DNA of 64,000 bases from Rhodococcus coprophilus NBRC 100603. Its GTDB lineage: Bacteria; Actinomycetota; Actinomycetes; Mycobacteriales; Mycobacteriaceae. The stretch's first letter is position 1. Each line of letters starts with the position of its first letter. The stretch lies in contig NZ_BDAM01000011.1 of assembly GCF_001895045.1 (NCBI RefSeq), positions 62,001 through 126,000 on the forward strand. The letters run 5' to 3'. Shown one piece after another: positions 59,240-64,000 of this stretch. Below the pieces are notes generated by a model. That model saw only the letters and a list, made by a program, of their open reading frames with translations, ran no database searches and had not been told where the DNA came from. Position numbers and translations under genes: made by a program.

Positions 59240-59566
59240 TCAGGCGGGACGCTCTCCGTAAGGGGGGCGGGAGATCCCGTCGACCATGTGACTTCCCCAC
59301 AGGTCGATTTCGGTGATGCGGGCCAGTGCGGGTTCGTCGGATCCGGGCACGACGATGGTCACCTCGGTGCCCGGAGCGAGGTCGACGCCGGGCAGCGAGC
59401 CGGAGAGGTCCCGTAGCCGCCCGCGCCACACGTGGCGGCCGCGAAGCGGGTCGAACCGGCCGGACAGTTGCACGTCGACGGTCGCGTGCTCGTCGTGCAC
59501 GGTGATGTCGGCGGGGCCGCGGTAGCCCGCGTCGTGGGCGGGGTGGTCGGATTCGGGCTCGGGCAT
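59240..59566 (-). CDS. DUF4873-domain protein
   Basis: This is a 108-residue soluble beta-rich protein. GYRGPADITVHDEHATVDVQLSG and FDPLRGRHVWRGRLRD are DUF4873 hallmarks. The domain is often fused to flavin monooxygenases; here it stands alone. The function is unknown. The start is the ATG at 59566. Confidence 0.85.
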   Translation of the reverse strand: MPEPESDHPAHDAGYRGPADITVHDEHATVDVQLSGRFDPLRGRHVWRGRLRDLSGSLPGVDLAPGTEVTIVVPGSDEPALARITEIDLWGSHMVDGISRPPYGERPA

Positions 59567-59635
59567 ACCCGGACTATACGTGCAACTTTGGGTAACAGTA
59601 AAGATCCTGGGGACCCGTGGGAAGGGCGCGACGGG

Positions 59636-60364
59636 TCACTCGGGCAGCAACGGATGCGGCTGAGATTTGAACCTTTTCGGAGATCCGGCCACCGCTGCGA
59701 TCCCCGTGATGCCACCCCACACCATCATCGTGAGGTAGTCGATGAGGTCCTCGGCGGTCATCGACTTGTTGGAGATCCACCAGTGGGTGGCGAGTTGGAT
59801 CGACCCGACGATGCCGTACGCCCAGGGCACCGACCCGCCCGAGTCCATCTCGAGCAGGCGAAGCCGTTCGCCCAGAACCGTCGCGACCAGTTCGGCGATC
59901 ATCCGTTCGGAGTCCGCGACGACGTCCCTGCTCGCCGACGAACTGTTGGACATCACGTACAGATACACTTCCGGATCCGTGCCGACCGTCTCGACATAAG
60001 CCGAGATGGCGACGCGTGTCAGTCCGTACTCGTCGAGATCCTCGGCGACAGCGGCGTAGATCCGCGGAGCGAGAATCGTCTCGACGTAGCGCATCATCGT
60101 TGCGCTCGTGAGGTCGTTCTTGTCCGTGAAATACCGGTACAGCACGGTTTTCGAGACACCGATCTCCGTCGCTATCTCGTCCATGCCGATGTCGTGGCCG
60201 CGCGCGCGGATGGCGTTGATGGTGCCGTCCACGAGTTCCTCACGCCGGGCGATCTTGTGTTCGTGCCAGCGGCGTTTCCGGCCGTCCTGCTTCGTCGGTA
60301 AGTCCTCGGAGGCGCGGGAGGACGAAGGCGTCTGGGGCAGGTTGCTTGACACTGGGCGGCACAT
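59636..60364 (-). CDS. TetR-family regulator (Rv0472c-like position)
   Basis: This is a 242-residue regulator. A basic Ser/Pro-rich N-terminus of about 45 residues precedes the helix-turn-helix (MDEIATEIGVSKTVLYRYFTDKNDL, about 61-85). The C-terminal ligand domain includes WWISNKSMTAEDLIDYLTMMVWGGITG. It is divergent from the DUF445 gene, as Rv0472c is from Rv0473. The ATG at 60364 and a GTG at 60352 are both possible starts. The N-terminal extension may be over-called if translation begins later. Confidence 0.87.
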   Translation of the reverse strand: MCRPVSSNLPQTPSSSRASEDLPTKQDGRKRRWHEHKIARREELVDGTINAIRARGHDIGMDEIATEIGVSKTVLYRYFTDKNDLTSATMMRYVETILAPRIYAAVAEDLDEYGLTRVAISAYVETVGTDPEVYLYVMSNSSSASRDVVADSERMIAELVATVLGERLRLLEMDSGGSVPWAYGIVGSIQLATHWWISNKSMTAEDLIDYLTMMVWGGITGIAAVAGSPKRFKSQPHPLLPE

Positions 60365-60477
60365 CCGTTCGGTCGATCGTCGGCTCAGTCTACGGTGGCT
60401 GCTCGGTGCGCACTCGGCGTGCGCCGCGCTTCCGCGCCCGCGCCGGGGAACTTGGGCACAATCGAGGAGTGCAGTTC

Positions 60478-61731
60478 ATGGATATCGAAGATGACGTCAA
60501 ACGCCGCGACCTCCGCCGGATGAAGGCAGTCGCAACCGGGTTTCTGATCGTGGCCGCCGGCGTCTACCTGTTCTGTCGGTGGCAGGAGAGTCGCGGTGCA
60601 GGCGCCTGGGTGGGTTATGTGCGCGCGGCTTCGGAAGCCGGCATGGTCGGCGCGCTGGCGGACTGGTTCGCCGTGACCGCCCTCTTCCGGCATCCCCTCC
60701 GCATTCCGGTGCCCCACACCGCGATCATCAAGAGGAAGAAGGATCAGCTCGGTGCGAGTCTGAGTTCGTTCGTCGGTACCAATTTCCTGGCGCCCGAAGT
60801 CGTCTCGGCGAAGGTCGAATCTGCGCAGATCCCGCTACGCGTCGGCACCTGGATGGCCGAACCCGCTCATGCGGAACGCGTGGCGAAGGAGACTTCCACG
60901 ATCCTGCGCGGAATTGTCGGTATCCTCCGCGAGGACGACATCCAGCAGATCATCGACAACACGATCGTGAAGCGGATCGCCGAACCCGAATGGGGGCCTC
61001 CGCTCGGTCGTGTGCTCTCGGAACTGATCGACGAGAACCGGCACCTGCCGTTGGTCGACATGCTTTCCGAGCGGGCTCACCAGTGGGCCTTGGGCAGCCA
61101 GGAGACGATCGACCGGGTCATCAGCCGGGACTCGCCGTCGTGGTCGCCCAAGTTCGTCGATCTCCTGCTGGGAGAGCGGATCCACCGTGAACTCGTCGAG
61201 TTCACGTGGAAGGTCCGGTCCAACCCGGATCACGAAGTTCGGTTGGCGGTCAACAAATTCCTCGCCGACTATGCGCGCGATCTGCAGAGCGATCCGGTGA
61301 CGATCGCGAAGGCCGAAAAGGTCAAAGCCGAGATCATGGGCCGCGACGAGGTGACGCAGCTCGCGGGCGCAACGTGGCGCACGGCCAAGCGGATGATCCT
61401 CGATTCCGTCGACGATCCGCACAGCACGCTCCGGACGAAGGTGGCGGAGAACGTCATGGCCTTCGGTATCCGGTTGCGGGAGGACCGCGAGTTGCGGGCG
61501 AAAGTCGACGGCTGGTTGCTGGACGCGGTGCGCTTCGTCGCCGCCAACTACGCCGACGAGATCACGTCGGTGATCCGGGAGACCGTCGAACGCTGGGATG
61601 CCGAAGAGGCGAGCCGCAAGATCGAACTCGCGGTGGGCCGGGACCTGCAGTTCATCCGGATCAACGGCACGGTGGTCGGGTCCCTCGCGGGCCTGGCTAT
61701 TTACACGATTTCGGAATTGTTGTTCGCGTGA
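60478..61731 (+). CDS. DUF445 membrane protein
   Basis: This is a 417-residue protein. It has a helix at about 13-30 and the family block GALADWFAVTALFRHPLRIPVPHTAIIKRKKDQLG (60-95). A long helical, probably cytoplasmic, central region follows, and it ends in a helix (VVGSLAGLAIYTISELLF). DUF445/YjiN proteins are conserved but unassigned. GAGGAG 8 bases upstream supports the ATG at 60478 over a GTG at 60469. Confidence 0.92.
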   Translation: MDIEDDVKRRDLRRMKAVATGFLIVAAGVYLFCRWQESRGAGAWVGYVRAASEAGMVGALADWFAVTALFRHPLRIPVPHTAIIKRKKDQLGASLSSFVGTNFLAPEVVSAKVESAQIPLRVGTWMAEPAHAERVAKETSTILRGIVGILREDDIQQIIDNTIVKRIAEPEWGPPLGRVLSELIDENRHLPLVDMLSERAHQWALGSQETIDRVISRDSPSWSPKFVDLLLGERIHRELVEFTWKVRSNPDHEVRLAVNKFLADYARDLQSDPVTIAKAEKVKAEIMGRDEVTQLAGATWRTAKRMILDSVDDPHSTLRTKVAENVMAFGIRLREDRELRAKVDGWLLDAVRFVAANYADEITSVIRETVERWDAEEASRKIELAVGRDLQFIRINGTVVGSLAGLAIYTISELLFA

Positions 61732-61742
61732 TACCGGTCACA

Positions 61743-61771
61743 TGCTAACAGAGCGCTTGCTATAGCTAGCA
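61743..61771. promoter_or_regulatory. Operator-like TGCTA/TAGCA repeats upstream of the XRE gene
   Basis: TGCTA occurs at 61743 and 61758, and TAGCA at 61767. TGCTA-TAGC-TAGCA is a 5-4-5 inverted repeat and holds the palindrome GCTATAGC. TATAGC may be the -10 element, so binding there should block transcription. The XRE protein encoded just downstream is the likely binder. Confidence 0.5.
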
Positions 61772-61783
61772 CCCGTCCGTAGC

Positions 61784-62329
61784 GTGGGGGACGTGCCCAC
61801 CGATGAAAGACGCGACGACCCCGGATCGGATCCCGGCACCGCCGAGGATCCGGGCGACCGGCCCCACGCCGACAGTGAGGCCGATGGCAACGAAGGGCCC
61901 GGGGACATCGCCGCACGCGTGGTGAATTCTGCTGCGCAGGACATCGGAAGCTTCATTCGGGCGCAGCGCGAAGGGGCGCAGGTCTCGCTTCGGCAGTTGT
62001 CGAAGCTCGCCGGCGTCAGCAACCCGTACCTGAGTCAGATCGAGCGTGGCTTGCGCAAGCCTTCTGCGGAAGTGCTTGCGCAGATCGCAAAAGGACTCCG
62101 GTTGTCGGCGGAGGTGCTCTATGTACGGGCCGGGATTCTCGAAGACCGTCCGCAGAGTGCCTTCCGGGATGCATTGCTCGGCGATCCCGTACTGACCGAG
62201 CGGCAGCGACAGGTTCTGTTCGACATCTACGACTCGTTCTGCCGTGAGAACCAGGCGGCTCCCACCGAGACGGCATCAGACGCCGGGAGCGACATCCGGC
62301 ACCACACAGACTTCGACGAGGAGAACTGA
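61784..62329 (+). CDS. XRE-family transcriptional regulator (Rv0474-like)
   Basis: This is a 181-residue protein. An acidic, disordered N-terminus of about 45 residues precedes a helix-turn-helix (SFIRAQREGAQVSLRQLSKLAGVSNPYLSQIERGLRKPSAEVLAQIAKGL). A C-terminal helix ends in RHHTDFDEEN. Start codons GTG at 61784 and 61793 are possible. It is one base from being contiguous with the hbhA-like gene, as Rv0474 precedes hbhA in M. tuberculosis. Confidence 0.88.
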   Translation: MGDVPTDERRDDPGSDPGTAEDPGDRPHADSEADGNEGPGDIAARVVNSAAQDIGSFIRAQREGAQVSLRQLSKLAGVSNPYLSQIERGLRKPSAEVLAQIAKGLRLSAEVLYVRAGILEDRPQSAFRDALLGDPVLTERQRQVLFDIYDSFCRENQAAPTETASDAGSDIRHHTDFDEEN

Positions 62330-62330
62330 C

Positions 62331-63203
62331 ATGACCGATCCGAATGCAGCAATCCGTACCTCCCTGTTCGCCGCCGTCGGCGCGGGCGATGCCGTGGTGC
62401 ACGCCGTGGCAGACGTCGTCGCGCAGGTTCGCGAGCGTGCCGAGAACGCACAGGGCGACGTGAACGATCGCGTCGGAACCGCGCGCGACAAAATCAACGC
62501 ACTTCCCGCCGATCTGACGGAGGCCGTGGAGTCGCTCCGCGAGCGTCTCGCGGGACTGCCGTCCGAGCTTCCCGAGGACATCGCAGAATTGCGCGAGCGT
62601 TTCACCGCCGACGAACTCCGCAGCGTCGCCGAGGCATACCTCAAGGTTGCGTCCGACCTGTACACCGCGCTCGCAGAGCGAGGCGAACAGACGATCGAGC
62701 GGCTCCGCAAGCAGCCCGCCGTCGAAGAAGGACTCGGCCGGGCCGAGGCAGCGTTCGGGGATGCCGTCGAGCTCACCGAAGAAACGTTGGGGACCGTCGC
62801 CCGGCAGACCCGCGCCATCGGCGAGCAGGCCGCCATGCTTGCAGGCCTTGCCGCAGGCCGGATCTCCGACACCAGCGAGGGTGTGGGCGATGCCATTTCC
62901 GATGCCGGCGACGAGGCCGCCTTGCGGGTGCTCGAACTCGGTGATCAGGCCCGCGACGCCGGTTCCGAAGCGGCCGACCGCGTGGACGCTGCCAAGTCGG
63001 ATATCGGCAAGACTGCCCATGACGTCGCCGAGTCGGTCGAGAACACGGTAAAGCCCACGCCGCCGGTCACGAAGACGCCGGCCAAGAAGGCTCCGGCAAA
63101 GCCGGCCGCGAAGAGCCCGGCTCAGGCTGCTGCCAAGGCTCCCGCGCGTGCCGCGAAGGCGCCCGCCAAGAAGGCTGCGCCCCGCAAGTCCAGCGGCTCC
63201 TGA
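62331..63203 (+). CDS. hbhA: HbhA-like heparin-binding haemagglutinin homologue
   Basis: This is a 290-residue, highly helical protein. The N-terminal coiled-coil region (about 15-140, heptad-rich with ERLAGLPSELPEDIAELRERF) matches HbhA. The C-terminus has Lys/Ala/Pro repeats (KTPAKKAPAKPAAKSPAQ, APARAAKAPAKKAAPRK), the part that binds sulfated sugars in mycobacteria. It is about 90 residues longer than M. tuberculosis HbhA because of a Gly/Ala/Asp-rich segment at about 140-240. The protein is known to be surface-exposed or membrane-linked and may bind lipid inclusions. The start is the ATG at 62331. Confidence 0.88.
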   Translation: MTDPNAAIRTSLFAAVGAGDAVVHAVADVVAQVRERAENAQGDVNDRVGTARDKINALPADLTEAVESLRERLAGLPSELPEDIAELRERFTADELRSVAEAYLKVASDLYTALAERGEQTIERLRKQPAVEEGLGRAEAAFGDAVELTEETLGTVARQTRAIGEQAAMLAGLAAGRISDTSEGVGDAISDAGDEAALRVLELGDQARDAGSEAADRVDAAKSDIGKTAHDVAESVENTVKPTPPVTKTPAKKAPAKPAAKSPAQAAAKAPARAAKAPAKKAAPRKSSGS

Positions 63204-63253
63204 GGCCCCCGCCCGGCACGCCGGGCGCAGACCGTGTCGGCCCTGCGGATATC

Positions 63254-63287
63254 ACCGGCTCCCGCGCCACTTGGCGTGGGAGCCGGT
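63254..63287 (+). terminator. Hairpin after the hbhA-like gene
   Basis: ACCGGCTCCC pairs with GGGAGCCGGT. The stem extends with one G-U pair to about 15 bp and a 4-base loop. It ends 18 bases before the DUF2516 start, so it may attenuate rather than fully stop transcription. Confidence 0.65.
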
Positions 63288-63304
63288 TCTCGTAGACTGG
63301 GGGA

Positions 63305-63595
63305 GTGACGAATGTCGATTCTCTCGCCGGTTTGATCATCCTCGTGCTGCAGGTCATCGCGATCGCGGGAGCCGGGTTTGCGCTCTTCCATGCTGTTCGC
63401 CAGCCTTCCGAGGCGTTTCCCGCAGTCGACAAGCTCACCAAGCCCGTGTGGCTCGGCATCCTGATCGCCGCGTTGCTGGTGCTGATTCTGCTCGGGGCGG
63501 TCGGACTGCTGGGCATCATCGCGGTGGTGGCGGTGTGCGTGTATCTGGTGGACGTGCGGCCGCGTGTCGAAGAGGTTCAGCGCCGCCGCTGGTAG
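63305..63595 (+). CDS. DUF2516 membrane protein (Rv0476-like)
   Basis: This is a 96-residue protein with three hydrophobic helices at about 8-29, 47-66 and 65-82. FHAVRQPSEAFPAVDKLTKPVWL is the family block, and the C-terminus is basic (VRPRVEEVQRRRW). GGGGGAG precedes the GTG at 63305. It follows hbhA as Rv0476 does. The function is unknown. Confidence 0.9.
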   Translation: MTNVDSLAGLIILVLQVIAIAGAGFALFHAVRQPSEAFPAVDKLTKPVWLGILIAALLVLILLGAVGLLGIIAVVAVCVYLVDVRPRVEEVQRRRW

Positions 63596-63640
63596 TCGCC
63601 CCGCACCGCCCGATTGCGATCTCGCGGGTGAGCTCGTGCC

Positions 63641-63670
63641 TTGACAAGTGTGATCCAGATAATGACACTT
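63641..63670 (+). promoter_or_regulatory. Promoter with overlapping AAGTGT...ACACTT operator
   Basis: TTGACA (63641) is a good -35. AAGTGT at 63646-63651 and ACACTT at 63665-63670 form a 6-13-6 inverted repeat, with ATs at matching inner positions. It overlaps the promoter of the diiron oxygenase gene. A TetR-type repressor is likely, perhaps encoded just outside the window. Confidence 0.5.
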
Positions 63671-63708
63671 CGAGTAACGGGTACATCTTCGAGACGAGGC
63701 GGTCGGCC

Positions 63709-64000
63709 ATGACTCTCACCCGCACGAACCGAGCAGGCGACGCCCGGACGGGTGCCGCGACGATCGGCAGTGATGGCGAGCGGCAGGAAACCGCGCAACG
63801 GCTTCTCGATTCCTCCGCACGGCTGTCCTACGACCCGGCCTTCGAGATCGACTGGGAAGCCCCCCTCGCCGAGGGGCGATACGGCATGACCCCCGAATGG
63901 TGCAGCCTCTACGGCACGGACCTGTGGGAGCGCATGACCGAGGACCAGCGCATCACCCTCACCAATCACGAGGCGGCGAGTATCGCCGGCACGGGTATCT
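63709..64000 (+). CDS. AurF-like diiron oxygenase, 3' end beyond the window
   Basis: The frame is open from the ATG at 63709 to the window edge (97 codons). LYGTDLWERMTEDQRITLTNHEAASIAGTGI is typical of the start of AurF/p-aminobenzoate N-oxygenase-type diiron enzymes, where Glu and His in the NHE segment begin the metal site. The N-terminal 25 residues are variable. The function cannot be narrowed without the rest of the protein. Confidence 0.75.
   Translation, partial: MTLTRTNRAGDARTGAATIGSDGERQETAQRLLDSSARLSYDPAFEIDWEAPLAEGRYGMTPEWCSLYGTDLWERMTEDQRITLTNHEAASIAGTGI

Noticed and set aside
59561-59590. GGGTAT overlapping the DUF4873 start codon on the minus strand
   Set aside because: It overlaps the ATG itself and lacks a -35 at the right distance.
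1-64000. tRNA, rRNA, CRISPR, insertion sequence or phage genes
   Set aside because: I saw no cloverleaf with a conserved T-loop, no regularly spaced repeat array, no transposase or integrase motif and no terminal inverted repeats around either accessory block.

Overview
The window is high-GC actinobacterial DNA, most like Rhodococcus or a close Corynebacteriales relative. This rests on gene content and order, not on a database search. The order lpd, ramB<->aceA (isocitrate lyase), fadB2, then TetR, DUF445, XRE, hbhA-like, DUF2516 follows Mycobacterium tuberculosis Rv0462-Rv0476 as I remember it. Two large accessory blocks interrupt it here. No rRNA, tRNA, CRISPR array, insertion sequence or phage gene was seen.

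Layout. 0-7.3 kb: a truncated LysR regulator, a PspC-domain protein, a decayed nitroreductase pseudogene, a small secreted protein, an alpha/beta hydrolase, a prolyl-oligopeptidase-type peptidase, a WS/DGAT-like protein and an SDR. 7.4-13.6 kb: an ABC-2 exporter in one operon with a two-component system, then a TetR repressor divergent from a DrrAB-type drug exporter. 13.7-18.3 kb: lpd, a small gene coupled to a cupin gene, and a ferredoxin reductase plus acyl desaturase pair of DesA3 type. 18.3-30.6 kb, all minus strand: a complete urea uptake and breakdown locus (urtABCDE, two GntR regulators, a CMD protein, biotin-dependent urea carboxylase, allophanate hydrolase). 30.8-35 kb: ramB, aceA and fadB2. 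35-37.4 kb: a full-length MetE homologue that has lost three of the four zinc ligands.

37.4-59.6 kb is a stress block. It starts with sigF and its RsbW-like anti-sigma gene and a STAS protein, then carries a PAS-ANTAR regulator, trehalose-6-phosphate synthase, a PfpI protein, an FAD-Rieske oxidoreductase, a zinc alcohol dehydrogenase, a PfkB kinase with SurE, an SRPBCC protein with a CrtI-like oxidase, a methyltransferase with a CDGSH protein, small membrane proteins, DUF2243 with CtaG, Dps, a haem-oxygenase-like diiron protein, a broken SDR, an AraC-DinB regulator with a RibD-C reductase, DUF4873 and PPK2. By eye, thirteen SigF-like promoters (GTTT/GGTT/GTGT, 14-17 nt, GGGTAN) lie in front of transcription units between 38.7 and 55.2 kb. 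Several put the predicted transcript start within about 2-4 nt of the start codon. I read this block as a self-contained SigF regulon island.

59.6-64 kb returns to the conserved core (TetR, DUF445, XRE, HbhA-like, DUF2516) and ends in the 5' part of an AurF-type diiron oxygenase gene.
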